DNA from: Photobacterium galatheae
Lineage (GTDB): Bacteria > Pseudomonadota > Gammaproteobacteria > Enterobacterales > Vibrionaceae
Length of the DNA stretch: 64,000 bases
Reading direction: 5' to 3'
Assembly (NCBI RefSeq): GCF_000695255.1
Contig: NZ_JMIB01000010.1
Span: forward strand, 1-64,000
Below are positions 35,109 through 44,395 of the stretch, piece by piece. A program made the translations under genes and the position numbers. The notes below the pieces were generated by a model, which worked only from the letters and a program-made list of their open reading frames with translations, was not told the origin of the DNA and did not search any database. Position 1 is the stretch's first letter. The number at the start of each line of letters is the position of its first letter.

Positions 35109-35678
35109 TCCATACAACCTGACCAACTTTTATCTTGGCCTTTATATTCTCATAAAGGCCATTTTCATTGTCAGAGAAATATCAATTCCTGCTTTTATCC
35201 TGATTCCTGATAGGCTGATCCCATTTTTATTCTCGAACAACTTCAAGTTGAACAGAGAGTCTGACAAATCCGTCTGGTTATTTTGACAAAAGCCAGCTTT
35301 CATCTCTGATTTTATTTTTCTGATATCACATCACCCGAAACATTGAATCAATGGAAACTCAGCATTGTTCTGTCAAAGTTATTGCAATGAAATTGCTCAA
35401 ACAATCATGAATACGTCGTGCATGAATGTCGTGGATGAATAGATTTCAACCTTTGCAGAAATAACGGATTACAGTGAAAATGACGGGGTAAAACAGGAAT
35501 GGTGAAGTTCAGTGGGCGTACTGGGTGAAACGATTATTTCGTAGATGGCAAGTATATTCAAAAGGTAACACTGAGGAGAAAATAAGCACGAAATATCGAA
35601 AGCATTCAGCGGGATACTCAGAATCGCTTCTATCCGCTTGATGGCCGAAGCATCTCGCCTTAAAGCGAAGCACAAAAA
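35109..35678. other. Intergenic stretch, no gene recognised
   Basis: 570 bp between two convergent transcripts. Open frames on the minus strand (about 35469-35790) end in or cross the ald terminator and do not look like protein. No strong repeat. AGGCCATT...ATAAAGGCC near 35135-35163 makes a weak hairpin that could end the transpeptidase transcript. Confidence 0.5.
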
Positions 35679-35700
35679 AATCCCCGCCGAAGCAGGGATT
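35679..35700 (-). terminator. Rho-independent terminator of ald
   Basis: On the minus strand AATCCCTGC, loop TTCG, GCGGGGATT then TTTTTTGTG. It lies 26 bp past the ald stop. Confidence 0.88.
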
Positions 35701-35726
35701 CGATATCCACAGTCTGGCAAGCGAAC

Positions 35727-36842
35727 TTATGCCAGTACATCCGCTGCATCTACATAAGGCAGATCCAAAGCGGTGGAGACTTCGTGACAAGTAATTTGAC
35801 CACGGTAAACGTTCAGACCGTTCAGCAGGTGCTTGTCTTCTTTCAGCGCTGCTTTATAGCCTTTGTTTGCCAGTTTCAGGATGTATGGCAGCGTCACGTT
35901 GTTCAGTGCAAAAGTCGAAGTACGCGCAACCGCACCTGGCATGTTCGCAACACAGTAGTGAACCACATCGTCAACGATGAAGGTTGGTTCGCTGTGTGTT
36001 GTCGCGTGAGACGTTTCAACACAACCACCCTGGTCAATCGCAACATCGACAATGGCCGAGCCAGGCTTCATTTTCTTGATCATTTCTGCAGTCACCAGTT
36101 TCGGTGCTGCTGCACCAGCAACCAGCACACCACCAATCACCAGATCCGCTTCCAGCACATGTTTCTCAATGGCGTCTTTTGTCGAGTAAACGCACTGTAC
36201 TTTGCCTTCGAACTGAGCGTCCAGTTTACGCAGAACATCAATGCTGCGATCCAGTACCACAACGTTTGCACGCAGGCCCACAGCCATTTGTGCTGCGTTT
36301 GCACCCACAACACCACCGCCAATAATCACAACTTTCGCAGGCTCTACACCGGGTACACCGGCCAGCAGCATACCGCAGCCACCACGGGATTTCTCCAGTG
36401 CGAAAGCACCTGCCTGAATCGACATACGGCCTGCAACTTCAGACATTGGTGCCAGCAGAGGCAGACGGCCTGCATCATCAGTCACAGTTTCGTAAGCAAT
36501 ACATACCGCTTTGCTGTTGACCAGATCATGTGTCTGCTCTGGATCTGGTGCCAGGTGCAGGTAAGTAAACAAAATCTGACCTTCACGCAGCATGGCACGC
36601 TCAACAGCCTGAGGTTCTTTCACCTTCACAATCATTTCTGCTTCCGCAAAAACGTCGGCTGCTGTTGGCAGAATTTTCGCACCAGCATCAATGTAGTCCT
36701 GGTCGCTGAAGCCAATCCCGACACCCGCCTGAGTTTCAACGTATACCGTGTGACCGTGTGCAACCGCTTCACTCACGGAAGCTGGCACCATACCGACGCG
36801 GTATTCATGAACTTTAATTTCCTTAGGTACACCAATAATCAT
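35727..36842 (-). CDS. ald: Alanine dehydrogenase
   Basis: 371 residues from the ATG at 36840-36842 with AAGGAAACGAAC upstream; codons up to 36908 do not belong to the family. Interconverts alanine and pyruvate plus ammonia with [23 protein letters not shown] at the start, KVKEPQ with the substrate-binding Lys, and the Rossmann motif [20 protein letters not shown] are intact. In vibrios ald is usually beside lrp; here no lrp is adjacent. Confidence 0.95.
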   Translation of the reverse strand: MIIGVPKEIKVHEYRVGMVPASVSEAVAHGHTVYVETQAGVGIGFSDQDYIDAGAKILPTAADVFAEAEMIVKVKEPQAVERAMLREGQILFTYLHLAPDPEQTHDLVNSKAVCIAYETVTDDAGRLPLLAPMSEVAGRMSIQAGAFALEKSRGGCGMLLAGVPGVEPAKVVIIGGGVVGANAAQMAVGLRANVVVLDRSIDVLRKLDAQFEGKVQCVYSTKDAIEKHVLEADLVIGGVLVAGAAAPKLVTAEMIKKMKPGSAIVDVAIDQGGCVETSHATTHSEPTFIVDDVVHYCVANMPGAVARTSTFALNNVTLPYILKLANKGYKAALKEDKHLLNGLNVYRGQITCHEVSTALDLPYVDAADVLA

Positions 36843-37242
36843 GTTCGTTTCCTTGCTGCTTGTCAGAGGTTGTGAAGACAATAATGGAATCCAATTGAAA
36901 TGTGTCACCGTTTTTTAACCAAAAACCAACAAATGAAACCAATCAAATCTATCAATACAGCATATCATCCTGTTTATGACGCGCGTCACACAACAAAAGC
37001 GCATGAATTACACTGAACGCAGCCCCTATCACTGGATTCAAGACCAAAAAACGGCCTTAAACCCTAAATAACAGCATGAAATTAGAATTTTCAACTTTAC
37101 TGACAATATTCATATCTTAAATAAATGCACTCATGCTGCCGATTTGAGTAAGGCCGTATAAAATTCCAAGATTTACGGGTCACCCCGGGCAAAAACTGGA
37201 ATATTTCACTAAGGAAGACAGAAAGGCGGGATAAAAATAAGA
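36843..37242. other. Upstream region of ald, no gene
   Basis: 400 bp. Contains the ald promoter (not resolved) and AT-rich DNA. No lrp gene or recognisable repeat. GCGCGTCACACAACAAAAGCGC near 36980-37001 is a weak dyad. Confidence 0.5.
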
Positions 37243-37263
37243 ACGCCACCGAGAAGGTGGCGT
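37243..37263 (-). terminator. Terminator after the 37289-37555 gene
   Basis: ACGCCACC and GGTGGCGT pair around GAGAA; on the minus strand TTATTTTTAT follows. Confidence 0.8.
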
Positions 37264-37288
37264 ACGAAATGGACATCTTCGCAGCAGA

Positions 37289-37555
37289 TTAAACGTCTGC
37301 TTCCCAAGGCATCTCAGGCAAAGCATCCAGATTTTCTGAGTATCGTTTGAGGTTAAATTCACCCTCATTTTTTGCAACATCGAATACTTCGACAGACAGC
37401 GCGCAAGCGATCATCTCGATTGCTTCTTCTCGTGGGGTGCCCGTCATCACCAGACGCATCAGGGTTTCTTTCACCTTGATTGGGTTGCCGTCGGCCAACT
37501 GGTTTTCGACAGCTTCCACCAGCATTTCGCCTGTCATGATGTCGTCGTCTTGCAT
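37289..37555 (-). CDS. Conserved hypothetical protein, 88 aa
   Basis: Acidic, soluble, helical protein (MQDDDIMTGEMLVEAVENQLADGNPIKVKETLMRLVMTGTPREEAIEMIACAL). Not recognised by name, but the sequence reads as a real, well-expressed small protein: AAGGATAT lies before the start, and a terminator follows its stop. No metal or catalytic motif. Stands alone. Confidence 0.75.
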   Translation of the reverse strand: MQDDDIMTGEMLVEAVENQLADGNPIKVKETLMRLVMTGTPREEAIEMIACALSVEVFDVAKNEGEFNLKRYSENLDALPEMPWEADV

Positions 37556-37698
37556 GGATATATCCTTCGTTGATTCTCAAACCAAGTCGCATACTACAGG
37601 AGGCCGACGCCGATCTCTATGCTGCGGTTCCTGCATTCAGGCAGAATCGATGCTCGCAGCCTGAAAACACAACCCGGCATCGTCTGGTCTGGGGGGAT

Positions 37699-38310
37699 TT
37701 ACAGGGCAATATCCAGCGTGCCATGACTGACACCATTCAACCTGAACCAACCGGCAATACTGAAACGCTGTCGGTTTGCAGGCAACACTTCGTGGGGAAA
37801 ATCTTCCGACAGGAAAACCACCAAGCGCCCCCCTTTCGGTGTCAGGCGTGTCAGAAAGCTATCGTCATCCTGATAGATCACCAGCTCACCACCGTCAGAT
37901 GCCTGCCAATCGCAGTCATTGAGATAAAAAACTGTGGTCAGTTTACGATTCGCCCGGCCGCGAAAACTATCGCGGTGCTTCAGGTAAAAATCACCCGGTT
38001 CATATTTCGCAAAATGCGATTCGTATTCAAACAGTCCCAGATAAAGATAGCGATTCGCAGCCTGACGAATCATTTCCATCTTTTCCAGATAGTCCTGAAC
38101 CGGTTGTCCCATGTTTTCGGATAACCAATGGATTTTATCACTACGCACAGTATGGACCAGCGCATGATCATCCTGCCGGCCAATCCCGGCCTGTGACCAC
38201 TCTGATGGCAGACACTGGTGCAATGCCGTCACTTCAGCAGTTGAAAGAAAGTCATCCCATACACACCAACCCTGTGTGTGCAGCGTGTCAATCATGGCTT
38301 CAAGATCCAT
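37699..38310 (-). CDS. 2-oxoglutarate/Fe(II) oxygenase (P4H type)
   Basis: 203 residues. Double-stranded beta-helix dioxygenase. Iron ligands are His112 and Asp114 (KHRDSF) and His173 (FPHEVLP); Arg182 (RFSIAGWF) would hold 2-oxoglutarate. TTVFYLNDCDWQASDGGELVIY is the usual prolyl-4-hydroxylase-like core. Such small proteins hydroxylate a protein or small molecule; the target is unknown. Stands alone. Confidence 0.9.
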   Translation of the reverse strand: MDLEAMIDTLHTQGWCVWDDFLSTAEVTALHQCLPSEWSQAGIGRQDDHALVHTVRSDKIHWLSENMGQPVQDYLEKMEMIRQAANRYLYLGLFEYESHFAKYEPGDFYLKHRDSFRGRANRKLTTVFYLNDCDWQASDGGELVIYQDDDSFLTRLTPKGGRLVVFLSEDFPHEVLPANRQRFSIAGWFRLNGVSHGTLDIAL

Positions 38311-38457
38311 GGTGTGTCCGTCTGTGAACCTAAGATGAAGGCTTTATAGACAGTCGCACAGCAGCACTCAAATCATTCCATGATTCATCACGGTCATTTT
38401 TTTTTATGGATAAATATGATCAATCGACACAATAAAAAGATTCAATCGATATGCACT

Positions 38458-39522
38458 TTATCGACTATTTGCCAGAACCCAACCTTGCACCCGACGCGCC
38501 ACACTGGCCTGCGTCAGTAACCCCATATGATTCATTCCACCGCATACCCATTGATTTGACTCTGGAAACTCTAATGCCAGATGATGTTCTGTGGCTTCAC
38601 CCAGCGCACTGGCAACCGGTACAAGCCCATCACCAAGTCGGCGACTCCGGTCATCCTGTACATTTTTACCCAGGCACCCGGCAATCGCAAAACAGGCAAC
38701 ATCATCAGGCAAGGGTGGCCGAAGCTGGCAGACTCCCGGGACATGACGTTCCCAGGCCGCATGATGAATCGCACCGTGGCTGAGATCTTTACTCCCGGCA
38801 CTGCGCATTCTGGCCAGTGTTGCAAACGGCTGAAGATAAGGAATCGTGGCGGTACGCTCTTCGACCCAATGGACCATCTGCGCCAGGGGAGCACCATTAT
38901 GCGGTGTTCCCAGCGTAATCAATGTGGCCAGCTTTTGAATCCATTTCACCTGATGCCGACTGGCATAAAAGCAGGCACTCCGACTGACCAGCCCGCCCAT
39001 ACTGTGTGCAATGATCACAATTTCCTGCACGTCGCAGGGCCAGATATCGATCAGTTGCTCCAGCAGGAGTGCGAATTCTTCCCCGTTCGTGGAAATATGT
39101 CGACCCGTGTTGTAACGGAGATAGACAGGCGTGTAACCAAACTTGACCAGCGCCCGTCCGTGGTCATGCGGTTTCCGTTGCCACTGGCTATCATTCATGC
39201 ACCAGCCATGAACACAAATCACGATACGCGGCTGAGGTGAAGTCAACTGCCCGGCAAGCGTCAAAGGGTCCAGGCTCAAACGCTGCATCTGGCTGCTGAA
39301 TGCCATGGTCTGAGCCAGACGACTTCGCCGCTCTGCCAAGACATCTCCCATCACGCCATTGAGCGTCGCGATCACCAAATCACTGGGGGCCGGCGGCAAA
39401 CCAGATTCAAGAAAATCCCCAAATCCGGCTTGCCATTGCCCAGTATTGATTGAGACCCGATCTGATAAATCATTGAGCCATAATTGGAGCGTCCGGTTGA
39501 TCCGATGTTTCAATGCCATCAT
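38458..39522 (-). CDS. Lipase-like alpha/beta hydrolase
   Basis: 354 residues from ATG 39520-39522 with GAGGAAAGC upstream. An alpha/beta hydrolase of the PGAP1/lipase-like type: CVHGWCMN (about 103-110) gives the oxyanion loop, IIAHSMGGLVSRSA carries the nucleophile Ser174, and LGDGLVPVASALG with a later NHMGLL may give the acid and His. The first 90 residues are helical and may be regulatory. No signal peptide, so cytoplasmic. Substrate unknown. Confidence 0.85.
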   Translation of the reverse strand: MMALKHRINRTLQLWLNDLSDRVSINTGQWQAGFGDFLESGLPPAPSDLVIATLNGVMGDVLAERRSRLAQTMAFSSQMQRLSLDPLTLAGQLTSPQPRIVICVHGWCMNDSQWQRKPHDHGRALVKFGYTPVYLRYNTGRHISTNGEEFALLLEQLIDIWPCDVQEIVIIAHSMGGLVSRSACFYASRHQVKWIQKLATLITLGTPHNGAPLAQMVHWVEERTATIPYLQPFATLARMRSAGSKDLSHGAIHHAAWERHVPGVCQLRPPLPDDVACFAIAGCLGKNVQDDRSRRLGDGLVPVASALGEATEHHLALEFPESNQWVCGGMNHMGLLTQASVARRVQGWVLANSR

Positions 39523-39688
39523 GCTTTCCTCGCGATTGCTTTAATCATCAGGCCTGCTCACGCGAAGATCAAGCTGCGTCACGTGTGAATCAGTTCAAGC
39601 ATTGAGATAAAAAATCGTCTCAGGGTTCGCCAGACTAGAGTAAAGGCCCTAATCTGGAAGTCTATTCATTGAAAGGACATTACGATAC

Positions 39689-40327
39689 ATGAGCATGGCA
39701 GCACACTTAGCAGCAACCGAATACTTCGATTTCACCCATCCTGACATTCAGGCTTTCAGTCGCAAGGTCTCGGGTTCAACACCCGTCGAACAGGCAATCA
39801 GCATTTATTACCTGGTCCGGGATGAGATTGTCTACAATCCTTACACGCTCAAAGACGGCTTACCCAGTCTGAAAGCCAGCTATTGCTTACAAAACAATCA
39901 AGCCTATTGCATCCCAAAAGCAGCACTGATGGTCGCAATGTGTCGTCTGCACGGTATTCCAGCCCGGCTGGGACTGGCAGATGTGATCAATCACTTGTCA
40001 ACGCCGGCACTCATCGAATGGCTCGGCACCGATTATTTCGCCTTGCATGGCTACGCCGAGGTCTGGCTGAACGGGCAATGGGTCAAAGCAACACCGGTGT
40101 TTAACAAAGAGTTATGTGCCAGGTTCAACGTCGAACCGTTGTCGTTTGACGGTCAGCATGAAGCCATTTTGCAATCCGCCACAAAGGATGGCAGCAAACA
40201 CATGGAATATGTAAAATACCACGGTTATTTTGATGAGATGCCCGTTGAATTTATTCAGGAAACTGCCGCAAAAGTTTATCCTCATTTTGCTGACATATTT
40301 GCAACTGACAATCGGATGGCCCGATAA
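39689..40327 (+). CDS. Transglutaminase-like domain protein
   Basis: 212 residues. Papain-like fold with Cys74 (AYCIPKAALMVAMCRLHGIPARLG) and His120 (ALHGYAEVWLNG). The usual Asp after the His strand is replaced in WVKATPVFN, so the triad is not standard; activity as a peptidase or amidase is uncertain. No signal peptide. It lies upstream of the gntR gene on the same strand with a 179-bp gap and its own likely promoter. Confidence 0.85.
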   Translation: MSMAAHLAATEYFDFTHPDIQAFSRKVSGSTPVEQAISIYYLVRDEIVYNPYTLKDGLPSLKASYCLQNNQAYCIPKAALMVAMCRLHGIPARLGLADVINHLSTPALIEWLGTDYFALHGYAEVWLNGQWVKATPVFNKELCARFNVEPLSFDGQHEAILQSATKDGSKHMEYVKYHGYFDEMPVEFIQETAAKVYPHFADIFATDNRMAR

Positions 40328-40459
40328 CCCGCGACAGCAATGATCCGTGCCGTGTTATCCCTCTGGTTGATGGCTCTCCCTGATTGACATTCCACTGGTA
40401 CTCATTCTTACTTTTCAGATTTATTTTACTCTGAAAAGTTATTTCGCTTTTTACCTCCA

Positions 40460-40471
40460 ATTGCATACAAT
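40460..40471. promoter_or_regulatory. ATTGCATACAAT operator-like site upstream of gntR
   Basis: One base off the perfect palindrome found before gcl. It lies 36-47 bases upstream of the gntR start, so autoregulation is likely. Confidence 0.5.
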
Positions 40472-40506
40472 AACCAAGCAGCTGGAGAAGCTTTAGGAGA
40501 GAAGTA

Positions 40507-41247
40507 GTGACCACGCCAGTGAAAAAGAAGTCGACGTTGAAAAAGTCTCTTCCTGAGAATACGGCACAGACTCAGGACGATATTGTTTATGGCCACATTT
40601 TTGACGCTATTTTGGAACAGCGTCTGCCACCGAACACCAAACTCAATGAAGAAGCACTGGGTGAGATCTTTGGTGTCAGCCGAACCATTATTCGTCGCGC
40701 CTTGCTACGCCTTTCTGTTGAGCAGATTGTCAAAATTCGTCCAAACCGTGGTGCTGTGGTTGCCGCGCCGAATGTGGAAGAAGCCAAGCAAGTTCTGAAA
40801 GCTCGTGAAGTCTTAGAACTGGCGATCACAGAACTGGCCGTTGAGCATGCCACCAGTGAACAAGTCGCGACACTGCGCAAACTGGTTGAAGAAGAACATG
40901 CTGCTTTTGATCAGGGTGATGTCGGTCGTGGTATCCGCCTGTCCGGTGAATTTCATATCCAGCTTGCCACCATGGCCAATAACCCGCCTCTGCTCTCTTT
41001 CCAGCGCAGTATTGTCTCGCAGACCTCATTAATCATTGCGCTTTATGAAGTCGGCAATCGGGGTCAGTGTTCTTTTGATGAGCACAATCAGTTACTGGAT
41101 GCCATTGAAGCTGGCGAAAAGGAAAAAGCGGTCGCGTTAATGCGTAACCACCTGGGTCACATCAACGCCAAGCTGGCGCTGGATGATGAAGCAATCAGCA
41201 ATGACCTGCATGCCGTTTTTTCTGATGTGGTTTTGAAGCGTCGTTAA
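40507..41247 (+). CDS. GntR-family (FadR/FCD) regulator, likely of glyoxylate use
   Basis: 246 residues from a GTG start at 40507 with TAGGAGAG upstream. After a basic leader, a winged helix-turn-helix (NEEALGEIFGVSRTIIRRALLRLSVEQIVKIRPNRGAVVAAP, about 46-88) is followed by an FCD ligand domain (REVLELAITELAVEHA ... GEFHIQLATMANNPPLL ... DEHNQLLDAIEAGEKEKAVALMRNHLGHI) with the metal-binding Asp/His pattern. Genes of glyoxylate use lie just downstream, and ATTGTATACAAT-type sites precede them and this gene. Repression relieved by a pathway acid is the expected mode; ligand not known. Confidence 0.88.
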   Translation: MTTPVKKKSTLKKSLPENTAQTQDDIVYGHIFDAILEQRLPPNTKLNEEALGEIFGVSRTIIRRALLRLSVEQIVKIRPNRGAVVAAPNVEEAKQVLKAREVLELAITELAVEHATSEQVATLRKLVEEEHAAFDQGDVGRGIRLSGEFHIQLATMANNPPLLSFQRSIVSQTSLIIALYEVGNRGQCSFDEHNQLLDAIEAGEKEKAVALMRNHLGHINAKLALDDEAISNDLHAVFSDVVLKRR

Positions 41248-41281
41248 ATTGAAAACAATTTAAAACAAAACCACCCAGAAC

Positions 41282-41293
41282 ATTGTATACAAT
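41282..41293. promoter_or_regulatory. Perfect ATTGTATACAAT palindrome, no adjacent gene start
   Basis: Same 12 bases as before gcl. It lies 35 bp past the gntR stop. See the finding on orphan operators. Confidence 0.5.
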
Positions 41294-41470
41294 AATTGCA
41301 TGCCTTATACTATCTTCAGTGGGGCATGCAGCCTTCTCGTTCAGTTCGGTATTGTATAAAGTCGCTGCTGCACGCTCCCACCTACCCGCTTTTGCCTGTT
41401 CTGGCGCATCTTTCCCTGTCATCTGGTAAACTATGCACGCTGTGCATGTTGCATATCAAAGAGATTAATT

Positions 41471-41480
41471 TTGTATACAT
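41471..41480. promoter_or_regulatory. TTGTATACAT site in the gene-free stretch
   Basis: Nine of ten matches to the operator core, 189 bp from the perfect copy. Confidence 0.35.
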
Positions 41481-41530
41481 AAACCACGAAGAATTGTCAT
41501 CCATGCGTAGACTATCATTTCTGTGCATAA

Positions 41531-41623
41531 TGGATTCCCGCCTTCGCGGGAATGACATTAAGTGTATGAATTATAAGATAATATCTGCCACCTCCGTGCA
41601 GGTGGGAACCCAGTGACTTAAAA
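41531..41623. repeat. Dispersed palindromic repeat (MITE-like), copy 1
   Basis: Starts TGGATTCCCGCCTTCGCGGG with AATGACA, has an AT-rich centre, and ends CTGCCACCTCCGTGCAGGTG with GGAACCCAGTGACTT. Each end is itself a palindrome. Very similar to 41690-41787. Elements of this form are scattered in many gammaproteobacterial genomes. Confidence 0.75.
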
Positions 41624-41689
41624 TGACAACCTGCACGAAACTCCGTGGCTCACATCAATTCAGGACATCACTTTCATTCCGGTGCATGA

Positions 41690-41787
41690 TGGTTTTCGCC
41701 TTCACGGGAATGACGGGTAGCGATATAAATCATAAATAAAAGAATATCTGCCGCCCCCGCGCAGGCGGGGACCCAGTGACTTTCAAT
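41690..41787. repeat. Dispersed palindromic repeat (MITE-like), copy 2
   Basis: TTTTCGCCTTCACGGGAATGACG, AT-rich centre, then CTGCCGCCCCCGCGCAGGCG with GGGACCCAGTGACTTT. Same orientation as copy 1, 66 bp apart. Confidence 0.75.
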
Positions 41788-41958
41788 AGCTATCGCAAAG
41801 AAAGATGGGAAATGATGATTGGCTGTGGCTGAAATAAAAAAAGGAATAGTGCCGCTGACACTATTCCCAAAGGGCACACAGTCTCCAAGGACAAAGAAAA
41901 CTGTGCCTACCGTTGCCTCTTACACTTACAACAGGACTCAAAGCGTCAATGTCTTGCT

Positions 41959-43233
41959 TTATTCTTCCTTCGGAAGAATCAAAATGGCGCGGAAGTCATT
42001 CACATTCGTCAATGTTGGCCCGGTCGTTAACAATGAATCCAATTGTTGAAAAAAAGTGTATCCATCATTGTTATCCAGATAATCCTGGCTGTTGAGTTCC
42101 AATGCTTGCCCCTGAAGATAACTCTGAGGGTTCAACACCGCCCCGGCATTATCTTCCACACCATCAATCCCATCGGTATCAGCCGCCAGCGCATAAATTT
42201 GCGGATGACCTTGCAGCTCATGATACAGGCTGAGCAGGAACTCACTGTTTCGTCCACCACGGCCTTCTCCGCGCACGGTGACCGTGGTTTCGCCACCCGA
42301 CAGCAACACACAAGGAGGCGTGAACGGTTGTCCGCGTTCTGCAATTTGTTTAGCCAGTGCCGCGTGCACTTTCGCCACATCACGGGATTCTCCCTCCATG
42401 CAATCACTCAGGATGTGCGCCGGAATTCCCCATTGACTGGCTTCATCGGCTGCCGCTTCCAGTGACAATTGCGGGCTGGCAATCAGTGCAAAAGAAGTAC
42501 GTGCCAGACAATCATCTCCCGGTTTGACGGTTTCAGATTCCAGGCTATGCAGCCAGTCGGTCACACTGTCAGGCACGCTGACCTGATAGCGGCTCAGAAT
42601 TTCCAGGGCATCTTTGCTTGTCGTCGGATCGGCCACTGTCGGACCTGAAGCAATCACAGTCGCTTCATCACCCGGTACATCGGAGATTGCCAGCGTCATC
42701 AGCTGAGCAGGCGCGACCGCTTTTGCCAGACGCCCACCCTTGATGGCCGACAGGTGTTTACGAACGCAGTTCATCTCATCAATGGCGGCCCCTGATTTCA
42801 GCAGCGCTTTATTAATCTGCTGCTTCTGCGAGAACGTAATGCCGGGAGCAGGCAGGCTTAATAAGGCAGAACCACCACCAGACAGCAGACAAATCACCCG
42901 ATCGTTCTCATTCAGCCCCGCAACGAGACTGAAGATACGCTCTGCGACGCCACGTCCGGCATCATCCGGCACCGGATGCGCCGCTTCGATCACTTCAATG
43001 TGCTGACATTCAGTTGTATGCCCGTACCGTGTGACAACCAAACCTTCCAGCTCACCTTCCCAGACACTTTCCAGCGCTCGGGCCATTGAAGCCGCGGCCT
43101 TCCCGGCACCAATCACCACGGCTTTTCCTGTTTTATCTTCCGGCAGATATTCCTTCAGGGTCTCACCGGGGAGGGCCTGTTTGACTGCACGATTAAACAG
43201 TGCAGTCAGAAATGCATGCGTTTCCATGTGCAT
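41959..43233 (-). CDS. Glycerate 2-kinase (MOFRL type)
   Basis: 424 residues from the ATG at 43231-43233 (GTGGAGAAAAAC upstream); the frame is open to 43398 but the extra codons are not family-like. GckA/TtuD-type kinase that forms 2-phosphoglycerate. KAVVIGAGKAAASMARALE, VICLLSGGGSALLSLPAPGI and the C-terminal MOFRL block (VLLSGGETTVTVRGEGRGGRNSEFLL, LAADTDGIDGVEDNAGAV) are intact. Last gene of the gcl-hyi-glxR-kinase run. Confidence 0.92.
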   Translation of the reverse strand: MHMETHAFLTALFNRAVKQALPGETLKEYLPEDKTGKAVVIGAGKAAASMARALESVWEGELEGLVVTRYGHTTECQHIEVIEAAHPVPDDAGRGVAERIFSLVAGLNENDRVICLLSGGGSALLSLPAPGITFSQKQQINKALLKSGAAIDEMNCVRKHLSAIKGGRLAKAVAPAQLMTLAISDVPGDEATVIASGPTVADPTTSKDALEILSRYQVSVPDSVTDWLHSLESETVKPGDDCLARTSFALIASPQLSLEAAADEASQWGIPAHILSDCMEGESRDVAKVHAALAKQIAERGQPFTPPCVLLSGGETTVTVRGEGRGGRNSEFLLSLYHELQGHPQIYALAADTDGIDGVEDNAGAVLNPQSYLQGQALELNSQDYLDNNDGYTFFQQLDSLLTTGPTLTNVNDFRAILILPKEE

Positions 43234-43497
43234 GTTTTTCTCCACGTCATCGTTGCTCCCGGTGTGCTCACCAGGGAAAAAACCCGAAACCGTCACTGTC
43301 ACCCACCTCTTTTTCGAACTGGCCGGAGCCGGCCGCGCCACCTCTGACAAGCAACCGGCTCCTTTTTCCAACCCGCGGTTTCGGGACCACATAACCAAAG
43401 GAGACTAAAAAACTGTTATGTGACAAAAAATCAGAACACAGCGACAGCCGTTGCTGCGTCCTGCAACGGTCACCTGAGGGTGCCGTCTTTCAGCTGA

Positions 43498-44385
43498 TTA
43501 CTGACGGATGCTGTGATTCGCCAGTTCTTCAATGGCACGGATCATAGCCGAGTGATCCCAGCCTTCACCGCCCAATTGTACACAGGCGTCAAACAGGTTC
43601 TGTGCAGAACGGGTATTCGGCAGCGACACACCCAGCGCTTCTGCACCGGTCAGCGCCAGATTCAGGTCTTTCTGATGCAGCTGAATACGGAAGCCCGGCT
43701 CAAAGGTGCCTTTCACCATGCGCTCACCGTGAACTTCCAGCACTTTCGAGTTGGCAAAACCACCCAGCAGCGCTTCACGAACACGGGCCGGATCAGCACC
43801 CGCTTTCGAAGCAAAGACCAGTGCTTCAGCAACCGCTTCAATGTTCAGCGCAACAATGATCTGGTTCGCCACTTTACACACCTGACCAGCACCGTTATCA
43901 CCAACCAGATTAATGTTCTGGCCCATCACATCGAACAGCGGTTTTGCCTGTGCAAAGGCGGTTTCGCTTCCGCCCACCATGATGGTCAGCGTGGCGTTGA
44001 TTGCGCCCACTTCACCGCCAGAGACGGGTGCATCCAGATATTCCGCACCGGTTTCTTTCACTTTGGCCGCGAAGGTTTTCGTTTCAATCGGTGAGATTGA
44101 ACTCATATCAATCACCGTTTTGCTGGCATCCAGCGCTTGCGCAACACCATTCTCTGCAAACAGCACTTCTTCGACCTGGGGTGTATTCGGCACCATCAGA
44201 ATGATGTAATCCGCTAATTCTGTGGCGGCTTTTGGCGAGTGAACCACCTGAGCGCCATTGGCAACCAGATCTGCCGGGGCTTCGTTGTAATGGTCGGTGA
44301 ACACCAGCTGATGTCCTGCTTTTTGCAGATTTTCGGCCATCGGTTTACCCATGATACCCGTGCCGATAAATGCGATAGTTGTCAT
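43498..44385 (-). CDS. glxR: Tartronate semialdehyde reductase
   Basis: 295 residues. Reduces tartronate semialdehyde to glycerate with NAD(P)H. N-terminal Rossmann IAFIGTGIMGKPMAENL, the substrate loop LDAPVSGGEVGAINATLTIMVGG and the catalytic Lys in GAGQVCKVANQIIVALN match the beta-hydroxyacid dehydrogenase family (GarR/GlxR). Ten bp after hyi. A 264-bp gap with GC-rich dyads separates it from the kinase. Confidence 0.93.
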   Translation of the reverse strand: MTTIAFIGTGIMGKPMAENLQKAGHQLVFTDHYNEAPADLVANGAQVVHSPKAATELADYIILMVPNTPQVEEVLFAENGVAQALDASKTVIDMSSISPIETKTFAAKVKETGAEYLDAPVSGGEVGAINATLTIMVGGSETAFAQAKPLFDVMGQNINLVGDNGAGQVCKVANQIIVALNIEAVAEALVFASKAGADPARVREALLGGFANSKVLEVHGERMVKGTFEPGFRIQLHQKDLNLALTGAEALGVSLPNTRSAQNLFDACVQLGGEGWDHSAMIRAIEELANHSIRQ

Positions 44386-44395
44386 GATCCTCTCC

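Larger units (their letters stand above)
41248..41958. other. Gene-free stretch with two orphan operators and two dispersed repeats
   Basis: 711 bp between gntR and the 3' end of the glycerate kinase gene. It has a perfect ATTGTATACAAT (41282-41293), a hairpin TGCATGCC/GGCATGCA (41298-41330), a half site ATTGTATAAA (41350-41359), TTGTATACAT (41471-41480) and two ~95-bp palindromic repeats. Operators without a gene suggest a lost gene or an unannotated small RNA. Confidence 0.55.

Noticed and set aside
35784-36875. Plus-strand open frame of 363 codons opposite ald
   Set aside because: Antisense shadow with implausible Cys/His/Asn content.
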